61,175 nucleotides of DNA, taken from NCBI GenBank assembly GCA_946185745.1, contig CAMHKQ010000012.1, positions 1 to 61,175 on the forward strand, given 5' to 3'. A model generated the notes under the pieces. That model did no database searches. It was not told the origin of the DNA and saw only the letters and a program-made list of their open reading frames with translations. This document shows positions 26,970 through 36,597 of the stretch, in pieces. Made by a program: the position numbers and the translations under genes. The stretch is from an uncultured Bacteroidales bacterium (GTDB taxonomy: Bacteria; Bacteroidota; Bacteroidia; Bacteroidales; UBA932). How positions within the stretch are numbered: the first letter of the stretch is position 1; each line of letters starts with the position of its first letter.

Positions 26970-28778
26970 CTACAGCCCCCAGTCCGAGGGCGAGCATTTG
27001 TCTTTGGGCGCTTTCGGGACGTTCGCGAAAAAGACCAGTCCCGTGATTTTCTCGAGCTCCGAGACGGACATGATGTCCGCCCTGGTCACCCTCTGGCCGG
27101 CGAGGGCGTTGCTGTGGCTGCGCACGAACGCGGCGCACATCAGCTCCGACGCTTCGCAGTTTGCGATGCTCTTTCCCGAATCACCCTTTTTTGTCCTGAG
27201 AAGAACGTAGTAGAACATGGTGGGCATGTCCACGTCCGGCCGGTTTCCGAAAGTGATCGTGACCGGGTTCACGCTGATTCCGTGGCCGTCGGTATAAGGT
27301 TCGAACCATGTTCCCACCACCTCGTAGAGCGTGTCGGCGCATTCGAATTTGTCCACGAAGTCTTCAAGGTAGTTCCAGCCGCCGCCACCGGTGTTGAACC
27401 CGTCGGCGAGCTGGGGCGCTATGTTGGAGTAGTAGAACACCTGGTTGTTGGCGTCGGAGCAGCAAAGGCGTTCTGCGCTGCCCAGCATGTGGCCCTTGTT
27501 GCATCCGCCTCCGATGCTCCTGGAATAATACTGGATGCTTGAGGGGATGCCCGGGTCGGGCCGGTAGTTCTCGGAGCGGGAGGTGCCTTTCTGCGAATAT
27601 ACCGGGTGGCGCGGCGCCGCGACCCAAAGGGGTACATGATGTTCCGCGCTGAAGCAGACCGTGTAGTTGCGGTAGTTCACGCCGGCCATGCTGAAGGAAT
27701 GGCTGCTGTAGTACTGGCTGTCGTCCAGCAGGTTGACGCTGTATGAACCGCTCTTCCTGATGTGCATTTCCGGCAGTTCGAACCAGCCGGGCTGGTTGCC
27801 TGTGGGACGGGTGGCGGAGATGCGCCTCCATGCCATGGTGACGCTGCCGTCGGTCCAGATGAGCGCGGCCTCGAGGGTGGCTGTCACGTCGCGGCCGTCC
27901 CCGTTGTAAGTGACCGTCACGGACGGATCGGAGGAGAGGCTTCCATGGGCGAAGGCGGGCCCTTCGAGGCTGAGCGACCAGTCGTCGCGGGTGACGGACT
28001 CCGATTTGGTGCAGATGGCCTGGACGCTGCCGTCGGAGGTCCGGATCCTGACCATGAGGGCGCTGAAATCCTTTTCGGACATGCGGTAAGGGAGTTCCAG
28101 CGGGATGGTGGCGGAAATGAGGAAGGCTACGGGCTCCAGGGAACCGTCGTCCCCGATGCGGAAGGATGCCTTCAGGGGGAGGGTGAGGCTGCCGCCTGCG
28201 GTCAGGTAGAGGATGACATAGGTGCCGGAACTGGCGTCCACACCACTGAAGACGGTGGGCTGGGTGGACGTGGTGGTGGCGGGGAACAGGACCTGCCAGC
28301 TGGAGCCGCCGTCGTACGATACCGCCCAATACCCGTCCCGGATGCCGAGCAGGGGAGTCATGCCGGCTTCGCCCGTGGCCGGCAGCCGGTGCCCGTCCAC
28401 GACTATGAATTCTCCGTCAAGGGTCCAGCAGTAATTGCCGTCGGCATCTTTTTTTACCCCCGGGACAGGGGTCGTGCCGTCCGTGCCGACGTGTCCGTCG
28501 GTTGGAATCTTTATGTCGATGGTGCTTCCGTCGGTGAGAGTGAAGCGGTATCCGGTAATGGCTCCGCTTTCGGTAATGGCCTCGAAAGCGCTGATAAAGT
28601 TCTGCCCGAGCAGGGTCTGAAGGGACTTGATGTCCTTGTTCATCGCCGTGCAGAGAGTTTCCAGGGCGGCGATGCGCTTCTGCTGCGCCTCGAGCTCCTC
28701 CCTCAGGGCGGAGTCGTCATAGGAACAGGCCCCCAGGAGGAATAAAACGGTAAGGAAATGGAGAACTTTCTTGCACAT
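26970..28778 (-). CDS. Lipoprotein: PL29-N-like domain fused to DNA/RNA nuclease
   Basis: I start at MCKKVLHF (28778), which gives a lipobox ending at Cys18. Residues 18-60 form a coiled coil (SYDDSALREELEAQQKRIAA). Then come a PL29-N-like (DUF4988-like) region with SITDGS and DGEFIVVDGHRLPA motifs, a middle beta domain (about 170-330) and a NUC1-type nuclease (about 355-602) with CNKGHMLGSAERL and YSNIAPQ. The nuclease half is a paralog of 1378-2310 and the N-terminal half a paralog of 42286-43251. It should be a surface or periplasmic nuclease. Confidence 0.85.
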   Translation of the reverse strand: MCKKVLHFLTVLFLLGACSYDDSALREELEAQQKRIAALETLCTAMNKDIKSLQTLLGQNFISAFEAITESGAITGYRFTLTDGSTIDIKIPTDGHVGTDGTTPVPGVKKDADGNYCWTLDGEFIVVDGHRLPATGEAGMTPLLGIRDGYWAVSYDGGSSWQVLFPATTTSTQPTVFSGVDASSGTYVILYLTAGGSLTLPLKASFRIGDDGSLEPVAFLISATIPLELPYRMSEKDFSALMVRIRTSDGSVQAICTKSESVTRDDWSLSLEGPAFAHGSLSSDPSVTVTYNGDGRDVTATLEAALIWTDGSVTMAWRRISATRPTGNQPGWFELPEMHIRKSGSYSVNLLDDSQYYSSHSFSMAGVNYRNYTVCFSAEHHVPLWVAAPRHPVYSQKGTSRSENYRPDPGIPSSIQYYSRSIGGGCNKGHMLGSAERLCCSDANNQVFYYSNIAPQLADGFNTGGGGWNYLEDFVDKFECADTLYEVVGTWFEPYTDGHGISVNPVTITFGNRPDVDMPTMFYYVLLRTKKGDSGKSIANCEASELMCAAFVRSHSNALAGQRVTRADIMSVSELEKITGLVFFANVPKAPKDKCSPSDWGL

Positions 28779-28800
28779 TTCCACAAAAATAGTAAATTTG
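28770..28800 (+). promoter_or_regulatory. Promoter of dcuB
   Basis: CTTG (28770-28773), 19 bases, TAAATTTG (28793-28800). The dcuB ATG begins only six bases after the -7 box, so the transcript is probably leaderless. Confidence 0.65.
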
Positions 28801-28806
28801 CGATAT

Positions 28807-30192
28807 ATGAGCACTTTGATGATTATTCAACTTCTGATCGTACTGGCTGCACTGTATGTCGGCTCGCGGTACGGCAGCCTGGCACTCGGAGCCATCTCCG
28901 GCATAGGCCTCGCAATTCTCGTTTTCGGCTTCGGCCTCAAGCCCGGAACGCCTCCCACCGATGTTATCTACATCATTATAGCCGCAGTCACCTGCGCGGG
29001 CACGCTGCAGGCCTCCGGAGGTATGGACTGGATGATCCAGGTAGCGGAAAAGATGCTGCGCAAGCATCCGCGGCACATCACCTTCCTCGCCCCCGTCACC
29101 ACCTTCTTCCTCACCGTGCTGGTAGGTACGGGCCATGTGGTCTACACCATCATGCCCATCATCTGCGACATCGCGCTCAAGAAGGGAATCAGGCCTGAAA
29201 GGCCCTGCGGCGTGGCATCCGTGGCGTCTCAGGTAGGCATCACCTGCTCGCCCATCGCGGCCGCGGTCGTGGCCTTCGTAACCATCAGCAACGCAAACGG
29301 TTACATGGTCACCATCCCGCATGTGCTCATGGTCACCATCCCGGCCTGCCTCATAGGCCTCATGTGCGCCGCCGCCGCTTCGTACAACAGGGGCAAGGAC
29401 CTCTCCGCCGACAAGGACTTCCAGGCCCGCATAGCCGATCCCGAACAGCGGCAGTACATCTACGGCAGCAACGCCACCACCCTCGACAAGGTCATCACCA
29501 AAGAGGCCAAGGCTTCGGTCTACGTCTTCCTGGCATCCCTGCTCGTGATAGTCGCTTTCGCATTCTGCCAGATGATCCATGTCACCCGGGGCGGCGAGAG
29601 CGTCACCCTGGCAAGCGCCATCAATCTGCCCAAGATGAACCTCATCATCCAGATCATCATGCTCGTCGCGGCCGCATGCAACATCATGTTCTGCAAGGCC
29701 CAGCCCAAGCGCGCGGTGGGCGGCGCGGTCTGGCAGAGCGGCATGGTGGCTGTCGTCGCCATTTACGGAATCGCCTGGCTGGCAGATACTTACTTCTCGA
29801 ATTACATGACCGAGATGAAGACCATGCTCGGCGGCATGGTGGAGTCCTATCCCTGGACCATCGCGCTGGTTTTCTTCCTGGTGTCGGTGCTCATCAACAG
29901 CCAGGGCGCCGTGGTGGTCTCCATGCTTCCGCTGGCGTATTCGCTTGGCATTCCGGGGCCCGTCCTTCTGGGCGTCCTTCCCAGCGTGTACGGCTACTTC
30001 TTCATACCCAACTATCCTTCCGATATCGCCACGGTCAATTTTGACCGCTCCGGCACCACCAAGATCGGCAAGTACCTGCTCAACCACTCATTTATGATGC
30101 CCGGGCTTATAAGCGTGATCGTGAGCACCATCATCGGCTATCTCATCACCAACGTGTTCTTCCCGGGCTTCTTCGTCTCCTTCATGTCATAA
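28807..30192 (+). CDS. dcuB: Anaerobic C4-dicarboxylate transporter, DcuA/DcuB family
   Basis: This 461-residue inner-membrane protein with about 10-12 helices closely follows DcuB: VGSRYGSLALG, the long TLQASGGMDWMIQVAEK segment, GTGHVVYTIMPII and IRPERPCGVASVASQ. It exchanges fumarate, succinate, malate or aspartate in anaerobic metabolism. I start at 28807 because an upstream in-frame ATG precedes the promoter. A SpoIIE-type phosphatase follows after three bases. Confidence 0.93.
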   Translation: MSTLMIIQLLIVLAALYVGSRYGSLALGAISGIGLAILVFGFGLKPGTPPTDVIYIIIAAVTCAGTLQASGGMDWMIQVAEKMLRKHPRHITFLAPVTTFFLTVLVGTGHVVYTIMPIICDIALKKGIRPERPCGVASVASQVGITCSPIAAAVVAFVTISNANGYMVTIPHVLMVTIPACLIGLMCAAAASYNRGKDLSADKDFQARIADPEQRQYIYGSNATTLDKVITKEAKASVYVFLASLLVIVAFAFCQMIHVTRGGESVTLASAINLPKMNLIIQIIMLVAAACNIMFCKAQPKRAVGGAVWQSGMVAVVAIYGIAWLADTYFSNYMTEMKTMLGGMVESYPWTIALVFFLVSVLINSQGAVVVSMLPLAYSLGIPGPVLLGVLPSVYGYFFIPNYPSDIATVNFDRSGTTKIGKYLLNHSFMMPGLISVIVSTIIGYLITNVFFPGFFVSFMS

Positions 30193-30195
30193 GCG

Positions 30196-31947
30196 ATGAA
30201 AATCAATGGAGGCGGTAGGGCTCTGCTGCTGGTGGTTACGGCCGCACTTGCGCTGGAAGCCACGGCCCTGGTGCAGTTCTTCTTTTCACAGAAGGCCATA
30301 AAACAGGAGGCCGACCTGAGGGCCCAGAGCCAGCTGGAAGCCACCCGCAACAAGATAATGGACGTCATCGACATCACCGAGACGGCCGTCCGCAACAACG
30401 TGTGGATCGCCCGGTGGTGCCTGGATAATCCTGACAGCATGGTCAGGGTATGTACCCGCATCCTGGAAGACAATCCGGTGGTGAGCGGCTCGTCCTTTGC
30501 GCTCGTTCCCGGTTACAAGGGCCGGCTGCCGCTCTTCGCTCCCTATGTGTTCCGGGATGAGGACGGAAGCCTGAAGGCGCTCTCCCTGGCCACGGAAGAA
30601 TACGATTATGTCTCGCAGGAATGGTTCGCCAAACCCCTTGAAACGGGGGCAGGCTACTGGTCGGAACCCTATGTGGATGAAGGCGGCGGCGGTTTCCTCA
30701 TGACCACCTTTTCAATGCCCATCCGTGACAACAGGGGCAGGCTGGCCGGCGTCCTTACCTCGGACATTTCGCTTGACTGGCTTGAGGAACTTGTGGGCGA
30801 CATAAAGGTTTATCCGAACTCGTTCAACGTCATGCTCAGCCGCAGCGGCAAGATCATGATGAGCCCGGTCGAGACCCTGGCGATGAAAAAGACCGTCCGG
30901 GAATACATTTCGGAACTGGATGACACCTCCGGCCTTGCCGGCCTCTCGAGTGCCCTGCTTTCCGGCGAATCCGGCAGCATGCCCATCACCTATAACGGAG
31001 CCACCAGCCAGGTCTATTATGCGCCGATGGAGCGTACAGGCTGGTCCATGTCCATAGTCATTCCCGACGACGACATCTATGCCGGTCTCAAGCGTATGGG
31101 AACCATGGTGCTGCTGCTGCAGATCCTGGGCCTCGCCTTGATCGCCTTCATGCTGTTCTCCTTCATCAGGGGGCAGATGCGCTACCTGAAACTGAACCGT
31201 CAGCGGCAGCAGATCGAGAGCGAGCTCCACGTCGCCACCGACATCCAGATGTCAATGGTTCCCAATACCTTCCCCGCCTTCCCGGAGCGGAACGACCTTG
31301 ACATGGCGGCCGCAATAGTTCCGGCAAAGGAGGTCGGCGGAGACCTGTACGATTTCTTCATCCGCGACGAAAAGCTCTTTTTCTGCGTGGGCGACGTGAG
31401 CGGGAAGGGTGTTCCCGCGGCCCTGGTGATGGCTGTGACACGTACCACCTTCCGTAACCTGTCCGCAAGCGAAGACAGGCCCGGACGCATCGTGAAGGCC
31501 ATGAACGACAATCTTTCGTCCATGAACGAGAGCAACATGTTCGTAACCTTCTTCTGCGGCGTGCTGGATCTTGCGGAAGGCAGGCTGCGCTACTGCAACG
31601 CGGGGCACAATCCTCCCATGTTGCTCACCGATACCATCAGCCCCCTGCCTGTCGAACCGAACATGGCGCTGGGAATCATCGGCGGAGCCGATTACGTGGA
31701 GCAGGAAATCCCGTTCAAGCACAACGACGCCATCCTGCTCTATACGGACGGCCTCACCGAAGCCGAAAACTCAGCCCACGAACAGTTCGGCGAGCACCGT
31801 GTCAAGCAGGCACTTCACGGGCACAAGGATTCCATGGCCCACCTGGAGAACATTAAAAAGCATGTGGCCGATTTCGTCGGCGACGCCCCCCAGAGCGACG
31901 ACCTCACCATCCTTTTCATTCACTACCTGCCAGGCGCTTCCTCATAA
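30196..31947 (+). CDS. Membrane SpoIIE/PP2C phosphatase with periplasmic sensor
   Basis: Residues 8-30 and about 295-320 are membrane helices that bracket a Cache-like periplasmic sensor (about 35-290; YVSQEWFAKPLETGAGYWSE is a typical block). The cytoplasmic part has a short coiled linker and a SpoIIE/RsbU-type serine phosphatase domain (about 375-583) with AKEVGGDLYDFF, GDVSGKGVPAAL and the terminal SDDLTILFI metal-binding segment. Such proteins dephosphorylate anti-anti-sigma factors; no such partner is nearby. It is cotranscribed with dcuB, so the sensor may read a dicarboxylate. Confidence 0.88.
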   Translation: MKINGGGRALLLVVTAALALEATALVQFFFSQKAIKQEADLRAQSQLEATRNKIMDVIDITETAVRNNVWIARWCLDNPDSMVRVCTRILEDNPVVSGSSFALVPGYKGRLPLFAPYVFRDEDGSLKALSLATEEYDYVSQEWFAKPLETGAGYWSEPYVDEGGGGFLMTTFSMPIRDNRGRLAGVLTSDISLDWLEELVGDIKVYPNSFNVMLSRSGKIMMSPVETLAMKKTVREYISELDDTSGLAGLSSALLSGESGSMPITYNGATSQVYYAPMERTGWSMSIVIPDDDIYAGLKRMGTMVLLLQILGLALIAFMLFSFIRGQMRYLKLNRQRQQIESELHVATDIQMSMVPNTFPAFPERNDLDMAAAIVPAKEVGGDLYDFFIRDEKLFFCVGDVSGKGVPAALVMAVTRTTFRNLSASEDRPGRIVKAMNDNLSSMNESNMFVTFFCGVLDLAEGRLRYCNAGHNPPMLLTDTISPLPVEPNMALGIIGGADYVEQEIPFKHNDAILLYTDGLTEAENSAHEQFGEHRVKQALHGHKDSMAHLENIKKHVADFVGDAPQSDDLTILFIHYLPGASS

Positions 31948-31948
31948 T

Positions 31949-31986
31949 AAAAAAAGGCCGGTCCTTGAAGGCCGGCCCTTTTGTTT
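31949..31986. terminator. Bidirectional terminator between the phosphatase and Omp85-like genes
   Basis: A ten-base stem with one mismatch (31952-31961 with 31972-31981) flanked by an A run on the left and T-rich sequence on the right. It serves two convergent genes. Confidence 0.8.
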
Positions 31987-31997
31987 CAGATTCAGGT

Positions 31998-33392
31998 TTA
32001 GAACTGATAGTTGATACCGATACCGATCCAGAGACCGGCGTCCATGCCCTCGGTGAAGCACTTTGCGAAGTCTGCTGAAACGATGAAGTTCTGGTTCATG
32101 GCGATCTTCAGGCCGGCACCGCCGCTGTAGACGAGCGTGCGGACCTTGGAGGCATCGTAGATGGGGTCGGTGGTCCCGGTCAGGAGATTGAATGCGGGAT
32201 CGTAAACCTTTCCGTCGACGGCGATTTTGGCAAGGGCGTCCGCCTTGTAGGGCCTGGTAATGATGCCCGCATCGAAGAACGGGTTAACTGCGATGTAGAA
32301 GTACTGTTTGGCGAGGGTGAACTTGACGATCTTGATGCGGAGTTCGGTGTTGGCCCAGGCCATGCCTTCGGCCAGGATGCGGTTCTCGCGCAGGCCGCGG
32401 ATGGTGTTGCTGGAACCGAATCCCTCGGAAATCATGTTGCGCTGCACAAGCAGGGGATTGTTCTGGACCATGTACAGGGGAGTCTCGCCGAGAATGGTGT
32501 GCTGCCATGCAAGGCGGTATGCGAACACGGGATTACCTGCAGGAATGTTGATGGGGATGCTGATATAGTTGCGGAAATAGGCGCAGGCCTTGAGATACGG
32601 GCTGCCGATGAAGTTTCCGTTCAGGTATGCTTCCGCCCAGATGCCCCTGTTGGGAGCCGCCTCGATGTCGCGGGTATCGTAGACAAGACCGGCATTGAAC
32701 TCAAGGGAGATGCCTCCGTTCTTTTCCGCGTCGGTGATAACACCGTTATTAGCGAGGAAATTGTACAGGGTGGCATTGGTATCATAGTACTTCTTGTTGC
32801 CGTCAACTTCCACACCGTTGTCCTTCATGGCACCGAGGTTCCATTTCCAGAAGTTCACGCCGGCGGCCCAGTTGAGGTTGTCGGTGATGCGGCCCTGGAA
32901 GTTGGCGAGGATGCGGAGCATCTCGCGGCTCATGCCGTAATAGTTTACATTGTTGTTGGTGAGAGGAACATACATATTCCTGTTGCCCCATACGTGATTA
33001 GCCCCATAATAATTCTCGGTGCCCTGCGTAGCGGCCGGACCGTTGAAACCCCACATGCTGTACAGGGGGTCGTTCATGTAGGTGACGGACGCATTCACGC
33101 GCATGTTGGGAATGAGGTACTTGGAGTCGTATGCCAGGTACAGGCGCATGCGGTGGCTGTGGGTGAAGTAGGAGGCCTCCCAGCTGATCTTGTGCAGGGG
33201 ATCGGGATAGGTGGCACCGTCGCCGTAGTAATAGACGTCGCCGAAGGCACCGGCCTGGAAGCCGTTGTCTACAGAATAGGTGGCTGTAGGCAGAAGCCCG
33301 AATGACCAGCCTGTCTTCATTTCTTTCTCCTGGGCGTTGAGGCCTGCTGCGCAGACGATTGCCAGGAAGAGAATGGATGCAAGTTTTTTCAT
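31998..33392 (-). CDS. Omp85/BamA-type outer-membrane barrel protein
   Basis: A signal peptide (MKKLASILFLAIVCAAGLNAQ) precedes about 443 residues of beta-barrel. The segment SSNTIRGLRENR (about 310-321) matches the VRGF/Y motif in the lumen loop of Omp85 proteins, and the chain ends in Phe (NYQF), the usual outer-membrane sorting signal. POTRA domains are absent, so this is a short barrel-only member such as are frequent in Bacteroidetes. I start at 33392, where the signal begins. Its role is unknown. Confidence 0.75.
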   Translation of the reverse strand: MKKLASILFLAIVCAAGLNAQEKEMKTGWSFGLLPTATYSVDNGFQAGAFGDVYYYGDGATYPDPLHKISWEASYFTHSHRMRLYLAYDSKYLIPNMRVNASVTYMNDPLYSMWGFNGPAATQGTENYYGANHVWGNRNMYVPLTNNNVNYYGMSREMLRILANFQGRITDNLNWAAGVNFWKWNLGAMKDNGVEVDGNKKYYDTNATLYNFLANNGVITDAEKNGGISLEFNAGLVYDTRDIEAAPNRGIWAEAYLNGNFIGSPYLKACAYFRNYISIPINIPAGNPVFAYRLAWQHTILGETPLYMVQNNPLLVQRNMISEGFGSSNTIRGLRENRILAEGMAWANTELRIKIVKFTLAKQYFYIAVNPFFDAGIITRPYKADALAKIAVDGKVYDPAFNLLTGTTDPIYDASKVRTLVYSGGAGLKIAMNQNFIVSADFAKCFTEGMDAGLWIGIGINYQF

Positions 33393-33450
33393 ATTGGAAA
33401 TAATTGGTTCAGTTTGCATATGATGTGGCCGCTAATTTACGTATTTTTTG

Positions 33451-33458
33451 TAAATTTG
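33451..33458 (+). promoter_or_regulatory. -7 box of the antiporter operon
   Basis: TAAATTTG at 33451-33458, 20 bases before the antiporter ATG. No clear -33 TTTG is seen at the expected spacing. Confidence 0.5.
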
Positions 33459-33478
33459 ACGAGTTTATAGCCGAATAA

Positions 33479-35452
33479 ATGACCGAAGAAGTGAATTTTG
33501 TAAGGGACCTTGCCGTCATTCTGATAGCGGCCGGCCTTTGCACCATAATCTCCAAAGCCCTCAAACAGCCTGCCATTCTGGGCTATATCATAGCCGGGTT
33601 CATCATAGGCCCGGAGATGGGCGTTTTCGGCATCAGCAATTCCGAAACCGTTAAGCTCTGGAGCGATATCGGCATCATCTTCCTCATGTTCGGGCTCGGC
33701 CTCGAATTCAGTTTCAAGAAGCTGCTCAAGGCCGGGAGGGCGTCGCTTGCCACGGCCGGAAGCAAGTTCCTCGGCGTGTTCGTGATAGGCTACATGGTGG
33801 GCAAAGCCCTGATGTGGACCACCATGGAGAGCATCTTCCTCGCCGGCCTGCTGAGCATGTCCAGCACCATGGTGGTGGTCAAGTCCTACAGTGAAATGGG
33901 GCTCGGCAAGAAGAGTTATGCCCCGGCCGTCTTCGGCACCCTGGTTTTCGAAGACCTCATCGCCATACTCCTAATGGTGCTGCTCAGCACCCTGGCGGTG
34001 TCCAACAAGTTTTCCGGGGGAGAGATGCTGCTCAACCTGGGCAAGCTGCTGTTCTTCATCATCCTGTGGTTCCTGCTGGGCATCTATCTCATCCCCACCA
34101 TACTCAAGAAGACAAGGAAGTACCTGAACGACGAAATCCTGCTCATAGTGAGCCTCGGCCTGTGTTTCGGCATGGTGGCGCTCGCCACCGGCTCGGGCTT
34201 CTCGTCGGCCCTGGGAGCGTTCATGATGGGCTCCATCCTGGCCGAAACGGTCGAAAGCGAACACATCGAGCGGCTCACGTCACCCATCAAAGACCTGTTC
34301 GGAGCCATATTCTTCGTTTCGGTTGGCATGATGCTGGCCCCGCAGGCCGTGGTGCAGTACTGGTGGCTCATACTGGTCCTCGCCCTTGTGGTAGTCCTTA
34401 CCCACGTACTTTTCGCCTCGCTCGGAATAATCCTGGCCGGGGGAGGCCTGAAAGACGCCCTCCACACGGGCTTCAGCCTTGCCCAGCTGGGCGAATTCGG
34501 CTTCATCATCGCGGGCGTGGGAGTGAGCCTCGGGGTGATGAGAGACTTCATCTATCCGGTGATCATCGCCGTCTCGGTCATTACGATATTCACCACGCCG
34601 TACACCATGAAACTGGCCGGCCCGGCCTACAAGTGGCTACGTAATGTGCTGCCGCTGAGTGTGTTGCAGCGCATCGACCATCCTGGAACCGAGGGCCGGA
34701 GCTCGGCTGCCGAAAAGAACGAATGGCACCATCTGTTCAAGGCTTATCTCACCCGCATAGGGCTTTACGGGGTGCTGCTCATCGCCATTCTCATCCTCGG
34801 GCACAACGTCCTCGGTCCCTTGATGGCCAGGATCCTGCCCGACGTCAGCGACGCGGTCCGGAATCTGCTCTGCATAGTCATTACGCTGTCGGTGATGTCC
34901 CCGTTCCTCTACGGCATGGCTGTGGCCACCGGCAGCATGAACGAGCATTCTTCCAAGCTTATCGCCGACAAGAAGAGCAATATCTATCCCATTTTCGGAA
35001 TGACTCTGGGCCGCATCTTCATAGCCCTCGGCTTCGTGCTCTTCGCCATCGAGGAGTACGTCAACCTGAAGGGCTGGGTGGTGGTCGTAATCCTTGCGGC
35101 AGGGGTGGTGCTGTTCATGGTGGCGCGCTCGTATTTCAAGCGGTACGACCGCATCGAGCGCCGGTTCCTCAGCAATCTGAACGAAAAGGAAAACGCCCCG
35201 AAGGAGGAAAAGGCCGCGCCGGCTCCGCTTCCGGATCCAGACCTCAAAATACACTCTTTCACTCTGAACCAAAACAGTCCCATCCTTGGCAAAATGCTGA
35301 AGGACAGTGGCTTGCGCGAGCATGACTGCATCCTCATCACTGTCAGGAGGGAAGACAATTACATAAGCACCCCGCGTGCGGACTTCGTCTTCCAGGAGGG
35401 TGACACCATCTGGGTCACCGGCTCCTCGGAAGCGCTCGAATGGCTACAATAA
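33479..35452 (+). CDS. CPA2 cation:proton antiporter with RCK_C domain
   Basis: The first 390 residues are the twelve-helix exchanger fold of KefB/C- and NapA-like proteins (QPAILGYIIAGFIIGPEMG, MFGLGLEFSFKKL, AQLGEFGFIIAGVG). More membrane segments follow (about 415-540), then a charged linker and a short RCK_C (TrkA-C) domain (about 590-657; ISTPRADFVFQEGDTIWV). There is no TrkA-N nucleotide domain, so control is likely by ligand at the RCK_C part. Its stop codon overlaps the start of the CobW gene. Confidence 0.88.
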   Translation: MTEEVNFVRDLAVILIAAGLCTIISKALKQPAILGYIIAGFIIGPEMGVFGISNSETVKLWSDIGIIFLMFGLGLEFSFKKLLKAGRASLATAGSKFLGVFVIGYMVGKALMWTTMESIFLAGLLSMSSTMVVVKSYSEMGLGKKSYAPAVFGTLVFEDLIAILLMVLLSTLAVSNKFSGGEMLLNLGKLLFFIILWFLLGIYLIPTILKKTRKYLNDEILLIVSLGLCFGMVALATGSGFSSALGAFMMGSILAETVESEHIERLTSPIKDLFGAIFFVSVGMMLAPQAVVQYWWLILVLALVVVLTHVLFASLGIILAGGGLKDALHTGFSLAQLGEFGFIIAGVGVSLGVMRDFIYPVIIAVSVITIFTTPYTMKLAGPAYKWLRNVLPLSVLQRIDHPGTEGRSSAAEKNEWHHLFKAYLTRIGLYGVLLIAILILGHNVLGPLMARILPDVSDAVRNLLCIVITLSVMSPFLYGMAVATGSMNEHSSKLIADKKSNIYPIFGMTLGRIFIALGFVLFAIEEYVNLKGWVVVVILAAGVVLFMVARSYFKRYDRIERRFLSNLNEKENAPKEEKAAPAPLPDPDLKIHSFTLNQNSPILGKMLKDSGLREHDCILITVRREDNYISTPRADFVFQEGDTIWVTGSSEALEWLQ

Positions 35453-36597
35453 TGGAAAAGGAATTCAAGGAAACTCCAGTTTTGCTGCTCACCGGTTATC
35501 TGGGCAGCGGGAAAACCACTCTGCTGAACCGCATCCTCTCAAATAAGAGAGGTATCCGCTTCGCCGTGATAGTGAACGACCTCGGCACGGTCAACATAGA
35601 CGCCTCCCTCATCGAGAAGGGCGGCATGGTGAGCGGAAAGGACGACTCCCTGGTGGCCTTGCAGAACGGCTGCATCTGCTGCACGCTCAAGATGGACCTT
35701 GTGGGCCAGCTGTGCGACCTCACACGGCAGAACCGCTTCGACTACATAGTCATCGAGGCCAGCGGTATCTGCGAGCCCGCGCCCATCGCGCAGACCATAG
35801 TTTCGATACCCACGCTGGGGCCGGACTATGCAAACGGCAACAACTACGCCAAACTGGACTGTATTGTTACCGTGGTGGATGCCCTGCGCATGCAGAGCGA
35901 ATTCAGCTGCGGCGACACCCTGCCGCTCCGCAACTTCGGCGAGGAAGACCTGGAAAGCCTTGTGATTCAGCAGATTGAGTTTTGCAACATAGTGCTGCTC
36001 AACAAGGCGTCGGAGGTCCGTCCCGAAGAGCTCGCCCGCGTGAAGTCGGTCATCCGCAACCTCAATCCAGGGGCGGAAATAATCACCTGCGACTTCTGCG
36101 CGGTCCCGCTCGAAAAGCTGCTGAATACCGGTCTGTTCGACTTCGACAAGGTGGCCACTTCCGCCGCATGGATCAACGCCATCGAGGGTGAAGGGGATCT
36201 TCACAACGAAGAGGAAGGGGAGGCCGACGAGTACGGAGTGAGCACCTTCGTTTACTACCGCAGGGAGCCTCTCGACATGAACCGGTTCGACTGGTGGGTG
36301 GCCAGGAAATGGCCCACGAGCGTAATCAGGGCCAAGGGCCTCTGCTATTTCGCCGACCAGAGGGACAACTGCTATCTGTTCGAGCAGTCGGGCGTGCAGA
36401 AGGCAATCAAGGACGCCGGCCTGTGGTTCGCATCCATGCCCAAGGATCAGCTTGCGGAAATGATGCTCCGCGACGCCAACCTCGCCCGTGACTGGGACCC
36501 CGAGTACGGCGACCGCATGCAGAAGATAGTCTTCATCGGGCAGAACATGGACGAGAAATCCATTGTCGAAGGGCTCGATTCCTGTCTGGTGAAATAA
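35452..36597 (+). CDS. CobW/COG0523-family GTPase, metal chaperone
   Basis: G3E GTPase of 381 residues: Walker A GYLGSGKTT (15-23), the metal-binding GCICC motif (Cys74, Cys76, Cys77), IEASGICEPAP and NKASE. The C-terminal CobW_C domain (about 250-381) includes PTSVIRAKGLCYFAD. These proteins load zinc or other transition metals into client enzymes. ATG 35452 overlaps the antiporter TAA (TAATG), and its own TAA overlaps the next ATG, so the trio is translated as a coupled set. Confidence 0.9.
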   Translation: MEKEFKETPVLLLTGYLGSGKTTLLNRILSNKRGIRFAVIVNDLGTVNIDASLIEKGGMVSGKDDSLVALQNGCICCTLKMDLVGQLCDLTRQNRFDYIVIEASGICEPAPIAQTIVSIPTLGPDYANGNNYAKLDCIVTVVDALRMQSEFSCGDTLPLRNFGEEDLESLVIQQIEFCNIVLLNKASEVRPEELARVKSVIRNLNPGAEIITCDFCAVPLEKLLNTGLFDFDKVATSAAWINAIEGEGDLHNEEEGEADEYGVSTFVYYRREPLDMNRFDWWVARKWPTSVIRAKGLCYFADQRDNCYLFEQSGVQKAIKDAGLWFASMPKDQLAEMMLRDANLARDWDPEYGDRMQKIVFIGQNMDEKSIVEGLDSCLVK

